Shown here in pieces: positions 13,301-25,573 of a stretch of DNA of 64,000 bases. Every line of letters begins with the position of its first letter. Within the stretch, counting starts at the first letter, position 1. The stretch comes from Litoditis marina (taxonomy: Eukaryota > Nematoda > Chromadorea > Rhabditida > Rhabditidae). A program made the translations under genes and the position numbers. The stretch is taken from the NCBI GenBank assembly GCA_964036275.1, contig OZ038433.1, positions 22,480,985-22,544,984 of the forward strand. Direction: 5' to 3'. The notes beneath the pieces were generated by a model. That model saw only the letters and a program-made list of their open reading frames with translations, ran no database searches and was not told where the DNA came from.

Positions 13301-16300
13301 CACCTACATAAATGATTAAAAGCTGTTCATTTCTCATTTTGTATTATTTGTACGCATTCACTCATAGTATAAAAACTAGCAGAATTATTATTTTCTTTTT
13401 CGTAGTGAATGAATCAACGAACCTCGGCCACACTCTTCTCCTGCTGCACGGCCATGAATCCGATGAAAGAGAACACGACGAATCCAGCGAACATACTAGT
13501 ACAACTATTCACCAGACATACCGTCATCGCTTGTCTGGAACAAATAAACAATAAACAGAAACAACATTTGACTATCAATCACTCCCAAGTAGAACAAACT
13601 CGCAACCCTTTCAACAAATCAGATATCCGTAGATCACAACTCTCTGGACGCGTTTCTTTGTGTCTTTAGCACACTGAAGGAAGGAGATATACGCTTTGGG
13701 AAAGACAAATGTAATTTAGTTTGTTTATAAGGATTATGGACTCTGAGCGTGGTGCATTTCACAAGCGTTATACAAGACGTGTCATGAGCTGAGAGATCAA
13801 ACTACAACTCTATTTTTTTCACTGTCCATAGTAACTGTTTTGACAAAGATTCCATTCAAATTGTTGGACAGAATGATGTTTGGCAGAAACAAATCATCCA
13901 GAATAATGAGTTGAGTTATAACCTACTTGTAGACATCGTTGTGAAATTTGTTGTAACTGCCCAATGCCACCAAGGCACCAAGTCCAAGTCCATAGGAGAA
14001 AAATACTTGAGTCACAGCATCGATCCATACCTTGAAGAAGTAGGAACTTGAAGTCAATGCATAATTTTGATAATGAAATTCTGTCATAAATAAGACAGTA
14101 TGTATTAGGATTCGTGTAATAATCACATACCAATACGATTTGGAGCAGAAACTGAAATTGCTCTTTTCCTCTCTAGTTTCTCTTTGATGTTTGTTTTCAA
14201 CTCCACTTTTCTATTTCAGAGATGTGAATCAACATGAATACCTTGGATAATAACAGTTTGCTGAAGTCGGGTTTGAGGTAGAACTCGAGTCCCATGCGGG
14301 CCCCCGGTAGAGTCAGTCCACGAATCAACAGACAGAACAGCATCAAATAAGGGAACGAACCAGTTACGTACACAACCTACAATAAAATGTTTCTGTTCAT
14401 CTGAATGAGTCTAGCTGAGACTCCATGTTCCATGCTTCGTGGTTGATTTTTTTGGAGCAACTGCAATTTTGCGAAAACTATTTCGAAAATGAACTACAAA
14501 TCAGAATTAGGCCATGTGCTATGCAAACTCCTGTTCTGCAGGAATCCAGCAAATCCCCCCTATTTGAACCAGAACAATTAAGTTTCACACAAAACATTAC
14601 TGCCGTTTTTCATACTACACATTTAAGGTTCGCACATTTACTTTTCAGGTACAAACTCACTTTTCCAGTCCACTTCACTCCCTTGAAAATGCATAGATAG
14701 CATATTACCCAGGCGATAAAAAGGTACAAGGCCAGGTCATAACGCAGACTTCCTGGGTACTCAACTCCCTGGGAAACTCCCAATACTTGATAGCTGGAAA
14801 ACGTGTTGTTTTGTTTTCGCAAAAGCTGAATAAAAAAATTAAAAATTAAACTTTGTTCGATCAAAAATGTGTTGAACAAACAGAAACTGAGTAGAGAGGA
14901 GTCAGTTGAAAAGTGGTGTTGCCAGACACTAAAGGGTAGACGTCAGAAACACTTCTCTCAAAGTAGTCAATCATTTCCATATTAGTGGTCATTTATGTCT
15001 TTTGCGTTCAGGGTACCCGGCACTAAATGAGGTAAACAGTAAATTCCCGCCCTAGCGATCACGACCATTTCAAGTAATCGAGCATTGCTTTTCATCGAAA
15101 AAGCACTGGTAATGTTGATATAACTCTATATATAGTAACAAATAGGTCATCCAATTTGCAGAAACTCACTTCCAAAACTCTTTCACGGGCGACACTACGC
15201 TCAGATCCGCTTTTGAGCAAACGGTGAAGTTGAGTTTCGGTCCGACGAAGAATTGTTTCTTGTACTCCATCAAATGCTCCGCAGTTAGCGCCTGAGAACA
15301 TCATAACAATGTAATTGAGCATCTAAAAACGACAACCCTAGTGGCTACATTGTGCTGTGTGGCTCACACTCTCATTGATGTTTGAAGTTGAGAAAACGAA
15401 AGCGTGCAAACGCTTCCACTCGTTCTTCTCCAAATAACGTTGAACCTCACAAAGAACACTCGGTTTTCCATAAACTGAGAAAATAATAAAACTTGAAAAC
15501 AATTCGCGAATCTTTTATGTACTAAACGTAAATGATCATGACTATGTTTTTGCTTATTTCCGTTCGAAGTGAAAAAGAGTGGAAAAAAATAGCCTGATCA
15601 TGAGGTTTTTATCATTTTTTCAAAGAAGACGAAAAACAGTTTTCAGCCGGACGCACCTTGACATTGAAAAACTCAGCGATGGTTCTGTTGCTGTCACAAG
15701 GTATTTTCTCGTATTCTGACCGACATCGAACTGTGTTCCACCTAAAATTGTTATAGGAATGAAAATACTATTATTAATAGTATTAAATCATATCTTAGTC
15801 TGGTTTCCGAAAAAAACTGTGGGTAAACTTGTGTCTTGTTCGTTCTATGAACTTTAATCATTAATTTTCACGATAGATTAGTGGATGATAAATAATGTTT
15901 TCTAGGAGATACTGCATTCGGATAAACAAATATCACATTTTAAGGCTTTATTGATAATCACGTTTTCTATCGAGTTAAAGAAGGATGATTATGTGGTCCA
16001 ATACATTTTTCAGTTGCAGTTTAAAGGACCGTTGACACGGTATTGGTCCACATAATCGTCCTGCTTTAAGGATGGGAAGTATCGTACCGCACGACTTTGA
16101 CAGATAGCTCACGTTTTGGTCTTTTACGACTTCTCTACTGCTGGAGTAATGTAAACATTATAAATAGAACCAACTCATTGTCACAATTTCTCCAGGGAAC
16201 ATTGCTGTCCATTCTGAGACTGTTCCATAGATAGCACAGCGCCCACGAGAGTACGACAATGTAGTAGATATTCAACCAGAAGGCCATCACGGCCGCTGCT

Positions 16301-18248
16301 ATTCCGACTCCTGCAAACGACTGAGTTCTGTACATGTCCTGACCATTTGGAACTTTACAATAGTTGTTCTCTTTTTTCGTTTCCGGAGTGTCATTCTTAC
16401 GACACAGATAACTCGATTTCCCGTTTTAGCAAATATGACTTTGTTTCTGGACAGAAAAGTGCAAAGAAGAGCACTTCTGATATTTATGACCGGTTACATT
16501 GTATTTTGCCACTTTCGCCCTGTTTGTGCCGTTTTCAACTACTACTAATGAGATGTCTTCATAAATTGATATATTAGTAGTTGCAGCTAAACTATTATAC
16601 GACTTTGCTACCATCTCAGTCCAGTTTTTGTTTCTGAATATAAAATGCATGTATTCGAAGAATTACCTTTGAAAATGGGGCAAATTTTGAACATCCCGAG
16701 TCCACCAACCGACATCAGTTGACCCCATGACGTCTCGATCAGAAAAAGAGGTACTCCACAAAAGATCAGCGAAATTCCGTATGGAATCAGAAAGGCACCT
16801 GAGAAGAAATGTGAAATTATTCATAAAATAAAGTCCGGTTCCAACATCATCCTACGAATAGTGGTTTTGTTGATCTAATTCACCTTCACCTAATACAAAT
16901 ACTGTGTCAGTACTATAACCACAGTGGGGCAAAAGTTCATCTTGACACAACTGGAGATTTCACGGAGAATCGATCTTTCACATTTCTGAATTGTTCATTT
17001 CTCGCCAAGAAAAAGGTTCAACAGGTAATTTTTCAGTATTCGCGGCTGTTGTTTTTTCTCGTGCACATGTTTTTCGATTGAAACCGAGGCGCCATTGCTT
17101 GACAATAACTTCTCGGATGTCACACCGAGGCTGGCGGTTACACTGTGGACAGCTGGTTCAGGGCACCAGAGCAACTAATTAGGCTGACAAATGATTCTCC
17201 AGGTGTGTAGCTATATGTTTTTGTATCTAGCTATAGACACCTTATTCCAACTTGGTAGATTGAACTGTGAAGTTAAAATCAAGGAATATCGGTAAAATCG
17301 TGCCTTTCAATTATTAAATTTTGTATCTTTTCCGGGTTTTTCATAACTTTGACACAACTGGTAAGAAAAATATTGGATACTACAAGAGCCTGCACGTGAA
17401 AAATACTCATTATAAAAACACTCGATCTCATGTTTCTATGATATTTACAAGAGACGTATATGTCTATATTCAATTTTTGAATGGTTATGAAGCATACTTC
17501 AAAACATCCTAATTGTTTTTCATGTTTAATAGTTTAATTTTGTTTCTAGATTCTGCAAGACTGCAAAACCCCGAGAGTATCACAGTGTTTACGTATTCGA
17601 AGAAAAAGCTGTGTTGGCCGAAAACCCCCTAAATCACGGCTTAGGCCAAAAGGACAAAAACTTTGGCGCTAATCCAAGTATAAACAGATGTTTGATATGC
17701 GCGACGTCTGGCGGACCAGTTGCTATTTCTGAGTAGAGGTCAACGGAGAAGAAAGCGAGAAAATGCCAATCAACTACAATCGGAAAGCCACAGAAGCGAG
17801 AGAGTGTAGGTCAAAAATCCACAGACTGTCTTTCTCATAAGTATTTTCATAGAAATAATAACCTTTCGAGTATTGAAACGGAATTTAAAATTATCTACTA
17901 GCTTGGTTTCGTTTTCTGATGCGGTTTTCACAAATAAGATACAACAATAGCAAGAGAGAAGCCGTAAAAAAACAGCATTCAAGAATCGAAACGCATTTAA
18001 CAACTTGGCCAGATAACTCATCAACGCTCGTATTTCTCCGCAAAAGAACTGATATATATTGGGGGAAAACTGAAGCAGACAAACTCAGGTATATTTTCGA
18101 GACACCACCGACCTCCTCCGTTTTGATAGCACAGATAGGGGAACCGCCACACGTTTCCGAGTCCGATGGCGTATCCGACACAGGACATGATGAAGTCCGC
18201 CCAGTTGGACCATTTCTCCCGTTCAGGAGCCACATGATCCATGCTCAT
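10369..18248 (-). CDS. SLC6 Na+/Cl- neurotransmitter transporter (GABA/betaine type)
   Basis: Exons from the start: 18113-18248, 16667-16798, 16175-16310, 15657-15741, 15170-15291, 14661-14793, 14242-14376, 13927-14030, 13423-13534, 12988-13113, 12339-12479, 12007-12109, 11665-11765, 10729-10902, 10369-10461; the total is 1,833 nt, 610 aa, open in phase. It is a plasma-membrane symporter with 12 TM segments. TM1 has [20 protein letters not shown], then NGGGAFLIPY. EL2 has the paired cysteines CDNEWNTVRC and N-glycosylation sites (SNRT, NFT). TM6 has [20 protein letters not shown] and TM8 has [13 protein letters not shown]. These residues most resemble GABA, betaine and taurine carriers rather than monoamine carriers. 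The start at 18246-18248 gives a short N-terminus; the frame stays open a few codons upstream to a possible acceptor near 18267, so a further 5' exon may exist. Donors of exons 3 (GTTGGT) and 9 (GTTCGT) are non-consensus. The substrate is inferred. Confidence 0.92.
15973..16071. mobile_element. Hairpin MITE, 'TTTAAAGAAG' family (copy 1)
   Basis: An inverted repeat, GTTAAAGAAGGATGATTATG on the left and CATAATCGTCCTGCTTTAAG on the right, forms a near-complete hairpin. The loop CAGTTGCAGTTTAAAGGAC is shared with the element at 47093-47220. It lies in the intron between SLC6 exons 3 and 4. Confidence 0.7.
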
Positions 18249-19466
18249 AAGCTGAGAGACCTTTTCTAGGTATGGTTTACGCAGCTATTATTTTGTTCGA
18301 CTTCCCAGTTCGAGTGAAAATGTCCCGGTCCTGAAAAATGCATACATGTTAGAAAAGCAATACTTCTGGAAAAAATAATGTTAACTGTGTCTAACCTTTA
18401 GATAACGCCAACTGACATTGCACGAATGATGGACGTCCCATAGGAACATGTTGTTTACCAACAATGCAATCAAATTTGACACCGAAGAAGTATGTGGCAA
18501 CCATCGGAGTTCATGATTGTACAATATTCTATTACAGATACGTGATATTTGTTTACGCGAGGTTTGTTCACTTCATTCACCACTATAGATAACGATATCT
18601 CCATGTGGAATTCTGTAGTTTGTTAGATGTTAGATTCTTCCCTGTTTTCGAAAGAAAAAAAGCTGTAGAAATAACATTTGGTGTGTAGTGCCTCGTGGGA
18701 AAAGTGATCAGGATTGTTAATGTCAACTGTAACTTTCCAGATGCGTGTGGAACAAGGTATAGAGAAAGCAGTTGTCAGAGAAGGGCAATGAATATAAACA
18801 ACCAATTAGCGAATTTGACAAAACACATAAATGCGAGTCGATGCTCGTAATTGTTGATGAAAATGAGGTCCTGAGGCACAACTGCTCCGGCCTGGATGAC
18901 ACGCCCATCGAGTGAGGACGATAATTGGGATCTCTGATTGAATCAAGACAAAGACAATGAATTCTTCTCGTTCTCGTTGCGGTTCTCGTTGATTGGGCAG
19001 AAGTAAAAAGTGACAACCAAAATAATTTGCATTGGTGATGATCTCAATCAGGCAAACGTCAACGCGACGTTTGAAGAAGGGTATAAAATGCTAGTGCCGA
19101 GTACGTATGCTATGAGATCCCGGCACCTTCATACCATCCTGCGTCTCCTCCAACATACACTTTTTATATGCTCTCACATCCCGGGAAAATAGTGAGGCAG
19201 AGCGAGAGACGCAGAATGGGATGAAGTGGTCGGGTTCTTTTAGCACACGTATCCAGGTATCCTAAAGTACCTAAACATGACGCGACGCAAATGAGTCCAA
19301 AATATGCGCCTCCAAAAAAGGACTTGTGTTCGAAAAATTTATTTCTGGATATATTAGCCTATGGGAGTCGACCTTGCGGATGAGGAGACGGGAGGGAGAC
19401 CACTTTGCCGGCAAAGATGACCGAACGAGATATTTTGTGGGAGTTAGTGATGGTCCAATCGATCGC

Positions 19467-19560
19467 TTGTATATATTTCAATCATTGTACATAGTACATA
19501 TTCAGCGCTTGTATATACTTCAATCATTGTACATATTCAGCGCTTGTATATACTTTATTC
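19467..19560. repeat. Short tandem repeat, ~35-bp unit
   Basis: About two and a half units of GCTTGTATATACTTCAATCA followed by TTGTACATATTCAGC. Confidence 0.75.
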
Positions 19561-20099
19561 ATTAACTTCTTCATTTACTTTCACATTCAACGAAATGGGA
19601 CTAGCTCAGCAGAGAAAGAGAAAAAAAGTAGATAGAAATAATTAAGTCATGAGATTTTAAATGATTTATAGTTTACTGTGTGTACGATGTTGTATCGGAG
19701 AGGGTTGAAGCATTGATTTTTGAACACTATTCAAATTCGAAACTTCCAAATACTGCGCTCTAAATGAGAGTTAAATAATTGAACATTTCAGAAAAAATAT
19801 CGGACAAGTCTGATAAAAAACAATATTTTGAGGTTTTCCAAGAAATAATCGAAAATCCGAAACTATTTAGATTGGAGTGTCTTATATATATATATTATTA
19901 TCGCTAACGCAAGCGACAATGTCTAATGTAAATTCATTATACTCCCATCATCGCCAACGCAACACTGACGAATATCAGTTTTAATTCTACGATAAAACAA
20001 GGGGTTTCACGGAAATTCAAAATTCAATCGATCAGTGTATGACTCAAATGGTATATTACATTTCTGAAACATGTCTTAAGTGCAAATGTGCGAAGGGAT

Positions 20100-20760
20100 T
20101 CAGATATATGACAACAATTTTAGTTGATTTTGGGGAAGCCATTTCGAAACAATACACGAGGACAGGAGATATCTAAGTTCGGAACAGTCTAAATAGTAAG
20201 ACTGGACTGCTTGCGTGAACGTTTGCAAGATTCGTCCATCTTTACATTTGGCGAGTGCTACTTTTTGGTTTATATACGTTTCAAAAGAAAGTATTTCGTC
20301 TACCACAACCTTCAAATCACGTGCGAAACCGGGTACATTTATTAGGTCATCAATTTTGTAATTTTTCACGTAGGTTGTTTTCACCTATAGAGTGCAGTCA
20401 TTTTGTTGGGAGCAAGTGGTAGCTGCCAGGGTTTGGGCCGAGCGACAACTTCTATACTATATATTGCCTTTTTAGTTCAGTTCTACAGTATCACAACCAT
20501 AAATGTTCAAGTCATTAGCAAACAGCGCACAGAAAACGTTGCTATTCAGAGCTAAGGGGAGATCATTGATATCAAACAGAAAAAAATGTGGACAATACAG
20601 TACCGTGTGAGACGCCAACCTTGATGAGGATTTTGAAAGAACTCTCTCTGTTCTCTTTCTTGGTAGTTTGTTGGATCGTTATCGTTGTGCCACTTATTGA
20701 TCATGACAGATAAACATTGACGAGGTTCTGTCAGTGGCACCTACGTTTTTCAACAAAACT
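20100..20760 (-). pseudogene. Decayed LINE (non-LTR) reverse-transcriptase fragment
   Basis: Read on the minus strand in two frames. The 20480-20670 part resembles the RT palm region: GVSHGTVL, FDINDLPLAL and ALFANDLNIY, the last matching the usual LFADDLKIY with the catalytic Asp pair changed to Asn-Asp. The 20100-20384 part resembles the RT thumb: RDLKVVVDEILSFETYIN, where the usual form is RDLGVxVDxxLSFxxHI, followed by a K-rich helix. Frames are broken and the catalytic motif is altered, so it is dead. By these motifs it looks like a jockey/CR1-type LINE; this is a family-level inference only. Confidence 0.65.
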
Positions 20761-22091
20761 CACAATAAAAAGTTCACCAACGGGTTCTGCATGCACTCAT
20801 TGATGTAGTGTGGGTATTTTCATAGTTTTGTGAAACTAAAACATTTACAAAATGTATTCCTTGGTTGCAAATAAGTATTAGTTTATTACCTGTTTCCCAG
20901 CCCATAACTAAGACTATCTAATAGGATATAGTCGGTTGTTAAGACTGGTGTGATTGTAAAATTACTATCGTGCTTACTCCGTTTTCTATATAATGTTTCT
21001 GTCCCATTCTTCTTCTGCTCCAATGTTTCGTCTGTGGAGTAGGTTCGAGAGCACTTTGAACAATGACAGATTTCTTCATAAAGAGTCTGTGAACATCCTA
21101 AGTGGTCGAAGAAAGGACAGCCAGGCAGATTTGTTGTTGAGGAAGGGGCAAGCCATCTGCCGTAAAATAATGTTTTACTAGAACCATGGGCAGTAAATTA
21201 TTGTTATTCATTGTTCCCAACAACGGCAATCTTTCCGGTTCAAATAATTACTCAATGAAAAAGAAAAAGGAATCATCGAATCTATATCAGGACCATTTAC
21301 ACGAAAAGAGAGAGGGTGAGAGGAAGATAGATATGTTGGACAAGTTGTCTTCGCTCTTTCTATTATTTCGCTGTCTGTAACGCTGCGGGTAGTAGTACAA
21401 CGTTTCAACTTCGCACTCCTACAGCGATCTTCTTACCATTAATATTAAATAACAACATACATCGTTCATTAAATAATAACAGACTTCGCTGTGCGCAAAT
21501 TAGTTTTTCATCACAGGTATTATCATCACAGGGTTAGAAAATACATCGATTAGAGTTTTCTGCGTTATTATTGACCTGTTTTTCTATCTGCAAAAAAAAG
21601 AGGCAAATGGAGGAAAAAAGTTGTACGTACGTTTCAAATTTCGAACCAATCCGTTGTGTTTGGGCAGAATTGTGAGAAATCTTTTTTCGCCAGAATGGCC
21701 TCGTCCATTTCCGTATGCAACGAGAATGTTTTCACTTTGTAGGGATTTCTATTGCGGGTTACGTCACACTATTCGTCAGAAAAACTTGTTACATGCTGCT
21801 AACATACGATTATTATAGTGTGCATGAGCGTAGAAAACAGGACAATTCAAAGTGATTTTGCGCGCTGTGATGACTTCTTTCCGTTAATTTTAAAATTAAT
21901 GATCGCGAGGTGCTCTATAATTCCAATTGAACAATGTTCACAAAGTAGGTGCTCACAGTGTTCAAAATATGTTTTGAAACCAAATTTGCACAAAAAGTTA
22001 TTTGTCATGCTGAAGTTCTGTGACTTCTGGGAAAATAAAAGAATAACAACATTTAAATTCAGGAGTTTTGATTATTGTTTGGTCTGTTGCA

Positions 22092-22103
22092 AGCGTATAT
22101 AAG
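22092..22103 (+). promoter_or_regulatory. Possible TATA-type promoter of the TIL gene
   Basis: AGCGTATATAAGGC lies about 120 bp before the predicted leader acceptor and the start codon. It is the only strong TATA-like match in this stretch. Confidence 0.35.
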
Positions 22104-22207
22104 GCAACCCCAGTAATGGAAATTTATGAACACCTCAATACTTTAGTATTGACTCATCTTTACACCTCAATAATTTAGTTACTTTAGTTGTCTTTTAAAC
22201 TTGTTTT

Positions 22208-22215
22208 TTATTCAG
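22208..22215 (+). promoter_or_regulatory. Probable spliced-leader acceptor, TIL gene
   Basis: TTTATTCAG precedes AACAAAATG by 6 bases, with no upstream coding exon. This is the usual arrangement for SL trans-splicing in nematodes. Confidence 0.5.
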
Positions 22216-22221
22216 AACAAA

Positions 22222-24702
22222 ATGAAAGTTATGAACAACACACTTGGGTTCCTTCTCGTGGTAAGATTCTTTTCGAACACCGAAACGATAAGTTTATGAT
22301 TGAGTGCTCACCAAGTTCTACTTTCGCATCTGTTGATTTTCTTGGAAATTTGAGATTCAGCTACTTTTTATTACTGATAACGACAAAAAAAAACCTAAAC
22401 ATGAACTTAACAAGCAAATCAGACCGAATAAATTCAATTTCGGAGGTAGTGAAGTTTTCAAATTTCAAGATGGTCAAATATCATGGTCATACACTTCAAT
22501 GAGATAAGTTCAGCGGAATTTTGATAGTTCGTTTCAGGCCTCCCTCCTCATGTTTGCTATCCCTGATGTGGAGGCAGGCGGACCGAATTCCAGTAAAAAT
22601 GCAAAGCGAGGGATTCGGTGACGGTATGCTCTGAACTCCCTGGGACTGGGACGTCGTAGCAGTCACACAAAAAAACCCGCATTTTAGCTTGGTAGCAGAC
22701 GACGTACGGGTCAAATTACTCAACGTAGCAGACGTCGTTGCACTCGCAATGATAGCTGTGTGGCCACTCGTGAAGTAATCAGCGGTCCGGCCAGAATTAG
22801 ATACGTACGTGCTAGAGGTGCCACTCTGCGCAACTCAGTCAATTTAGTTCATTCGAGCTAGGTTAAAAGCCGCTCTGACACACGAAAGAAGTGCTCACTT
22901 CGATTACGTGTTGAAGAGAAAACATGCTTGTGCATATTCATTTGAAAAAAGTGTATTTTTTTCAAAAAGAATTAGCATTGAGATTTAAGTTATAGTAACT
23001 TAAATCTTACTATCGTCCACAATTTCGCGTAGAATTTTTCGCTTTATGAATAGCAGGATTAATGTATATAAACATGAATGAAACATGAATAGAAAATATA
23101 CTACCAAATGAATGCGGTTGTTTCGGAGTGAATCAGTAATATTATTAATCAATTAAATTTCGGAATGGTCTGGGGCCGCGCTGGCCCGGCTGATCCTGAC
23201 TAACCGTCTGGGACCGTAGCAGTCAAACCGTCTGGGACGCGTAAACATCGCGTCCCGGACGGTCGACTGCTACGACGTCCCAGTCCCAGGGAGTTCAGAG
23301 GCGGTGACGGAAGCGGAGACGGAAGCGGAGACGGAAGTGGAGACGATGGTTCCGGAATGAACGAACTTCATGATCAAAGTGAGAGTGTTTGTTTAGAAGA
23401 TCGCTAAAAACAAGCAGTTTTTCAGAACACAACAAACTTGATTTAACTATTTTGTGTAAAAAGACTGAACACGAATCACTCTACTAAGGCATTATTATTT
23501 TTGAATTTCGTTTTCATCACTCAACTGCTCATTGAATAGTAAAAGTCAATAATAGGATACACATTTTCTTCAATAACTTGGTAAACATAGAACAAACAAA
23601 CAACAATCAGCGAGTATTCTTTCAGTCTCTCGTCGCTGTCGCAAACGGAATGAGATCTATCTTCGCTGTGGAAGCAAATGCGAACCAACCTGCAAGAATC
23701 AGAAACCGGCTAGTTTCATGAAATGTTCTCAGTTCGAGTAATTTGAATAAATGTAAGATGTCAATCAACTCTTGAAATTTTGGTGCCTCATGCTCGTAAA
23801 AAAAATGTTTTTGAACCATTTAAACCTATCCCTGAGCCGGTCCGAGTAAAACTTCGACTGTTTCACATCCCGGCTTAGAATGTTCCATGAATATGCTGGC
23901 TGTACCGTAATATGCCATGTCTTATTGTATGTAAGGTAGAATTCATTCAGATTCACTAATTACTAGAATCATAACTTCTCTCTTCTAGAAATGTCGTAGA
24001 GGCTGTTTGTGGTTCAAGTGTCAATGTAGAAAAGGATACGTGAGAAACGCGGACAAAGAATGTGTTCGACCCTGGCAGTGCCCCAAAAGTAGGTATTCTA
24101 TTCATAAAAACATCTGAACTTATTATAAAATTGGACGTAAAATTTCAAAAGTCACGTATCACAGAGGCATGAAACTTACGACACGTAGAAATGAGACGAG
24201 ATGTGGGCAGAATTCACAATTGGAGAAAATTTCGAAACTAAACTATCACTTTCTCTCTCGGAATGCGAAAAAATAAGGAATACAAACGTTGACGTGTTTG
24301 AAACTTATCAGAATTTCACGACCTAAATAATTGAATCAAAGAGTAAAGAAATGTGTGCGACAAACTAAGCTGTGCGGTGAAGAGGGCCTCATAACAAAAC
24401 AACTTTGAAAATTGAAAATTTTTTTTTGAAAATTTTTTCCAAAGCTTACCGGTTATGTTCTCTAATAGCGCAGTGGTTAGCGCTCTACGAATTATTTACT
24501 CGTGAGTTTGATTCCGAAAAGAGACAGAACATATAAATTTGGCACCCACTATAGTAGGTCATATTAAAATTTTAATTACTTCAATGTGTTGTTTTAGTCC
24601 TTCTGCCTTCCGTGCAAACACAACGTATGCCAGTGCAAAGACGGCTACGTCCGCAGCCGCCGCGGAAATTGTATTCCGAAGTCGTGGTGTCGTCGCGGTT
24701 GA
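22222..24702 (+). CDS. Secreted TIL-domain (protease-inhibitor-like) protein, possibly decaying
   Basis: Exons: 22222-22260, 22538-22617, 23299-23378, 23626-23712, 23989-24088 and 24598-24702. The first two give a clear signal peptide (MKVMNNTLGFLLVASLLMFA, then IPDVEA). The third encodes a Gly-Asp-Ser repeat (GDGSGDGSGDGSGDDGSG). Exons 4-5 carry ten cysteines in the spacing of one trypsin-inhibitor-like domain (RCRKRNEIYLRCGSKC, EPTC, KCRRGC, KCQC, KECV, WQC). The last exon repeats the second half of such a domain (PCKHNVCQCKDGYV). TIL proteins are secreted serine-protease inhibitors or defence peptides. Two junctions do not fit: exon 4 has a GT donor only at phase 1 while exon 5 needs phase 0, and exon 5 leaves phase 1 while exon 6 needs phase 0. 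A first-half exon of the second domain therefore seems lost or decayed, and the gene may be a pseudogene or a short active form. The intron 22618-23298 coincides with a transposon-like element. Confidence 0.62.
22629..23300. mobile_element. TIR element filling an intron of the TIL gene
   Basis: Perfect 36-bp terminal inverted repeats are seen at 22629-22664 (CTCTGAACTCCCTGGGACTG...) and 23265-23300. The right end also contains a nested palindrome (CGTCTGGGACGCG and CGCGTCCCGGACG). The octamer GGTGACGG occurs 4 bp outside the left TIR (22617-22624) and 2 bp outside the right TIR (23303-23310) and may be a target duplication. No transposase frame is present. Confidence 0.85.
24340..24400 (+). 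pseudogene. Possible decayed first-half TIL exon
   Basis: One frame reads KKCVRQTKLCGEEG before a stop at 24404. The spacing C-x6-CG resembles the start of a TIL domain (C-x8-CG in exon 4). It lies where a missing exon would be expected and just before the SINE at 24431. Short and tentative. Confidence 0.3.
24431..24553 (+). repeat. tRNA-derived SINE, family 1 (copy 2)
   Basis: CCAAAGCTTACCGGTTA, then A-box-like CTCTAATAGCGCAGTGGTTAG, B-box-like GTTTGATTCC, end GGCACCCACTATA. It shares its full layout with 60331-60459 (+) and 8226-8347 (-). It ends 44 bp before the last TIL exon. Confidence 0.8.
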
Positions 24703-25573
24703 ACGTCTTTCTCTGATTCACACTAAACTAATGAATGATTATACTGCAGTTGAATGTTTTGAACAAACACCAAACAGTTACACAGTCATTCTATGGTGAA
24801 TCGTTGACGGTCGAACACATTCTCTGTTATACGTTTTGTAGACTCGTGTACTGAATTCGGTTACGTTTTCAATAATCATACCAACCTAGCCTGAAGACCA
24901 GTCAGTTTTTCAAGTTTCATTCATCACATCACGATGTTACACAGTGGTGGTCCATGACCGATCTCTGAATCTGTTTGTCTCTGCATGTTATGAGCTATTC
25001 GTGGAAATGGTTTCTCCTGACGTGAATAAATAAATGTAAAGATATGTGAATGGAAAAGTTGTGAGATATAAAAATATGAAATATCTATAGCAAAATAATG
25101 TGTCCTAATTGGCTTGTTCCGATATCAAACTACAATTCAGCTATGGTCATTCCTATAATTCTTTCCAAGGTTTTCAACGGAATTTCATAAGTAACCAAAA
25201 CTGGAGCATACAATAACAGGTGTGCACTTCTTAATTACAATATTTCAGTATCTGATGTGTCACACGTTTTACGTAAAATTCAACGAATGTACTAATAAAA
25301 TTCTCGACTGTCACTTTCCATAAATCCTAGCCATTATCAATGAAAGCGGATTAGCATACCGGAACGAGGTTATCATATAATTATCATGATAGAATTCGTT
25401 TCCCTTTCTCGATTTGAGCCGAGAAATCCAGTCTGAAAAGGCAGAAAAGCCGCTTGGACGGCTTCTCGAAAGCGAATTTTCCGCCCCTTCAATGACCCCG
25501 TTTATCAGGTGAAAGCGAGATAAAAAGAAGCCCCCGGCGATTTCTCCCCACATTTCATTTTCGACAGAAGGTC
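24703..25573. other. Intergenic, TIL 3' flank and promoter of the next gene
   Basis: AATAAATAAA near 25025 is a likely poly(A) signal for the TIL gene. From 25390 to 25560 lies GC-richer DNA with small palindromes (GAGAAATCCAG, CGCTTGGACGGCTTCTCGAAAGCG), presumably the promoter of the following gene. No gene seen. Confidence 0.45.

Larger units (their letters stand above)
18249..22091. other. Intergenic upstream of SLC6 and of the TIL gene
   Basis: Divergent intergenic stretch. Any 5' exon or promoter of the SLC6 gene should lie near its left end, but I could not place it. Contents recognised are a short tandem repeat (19467-19560) and LINE remnants (20100-20760). The remainder is AT-rich with no supported gene. 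Confidence 0.5.

Noticed and set aside
17891..18269. 114-116 codon frames overlapping the first SLC6 exon
   Set aside because: Shadow frames of the exon 18113-18248 and its flanking intron.
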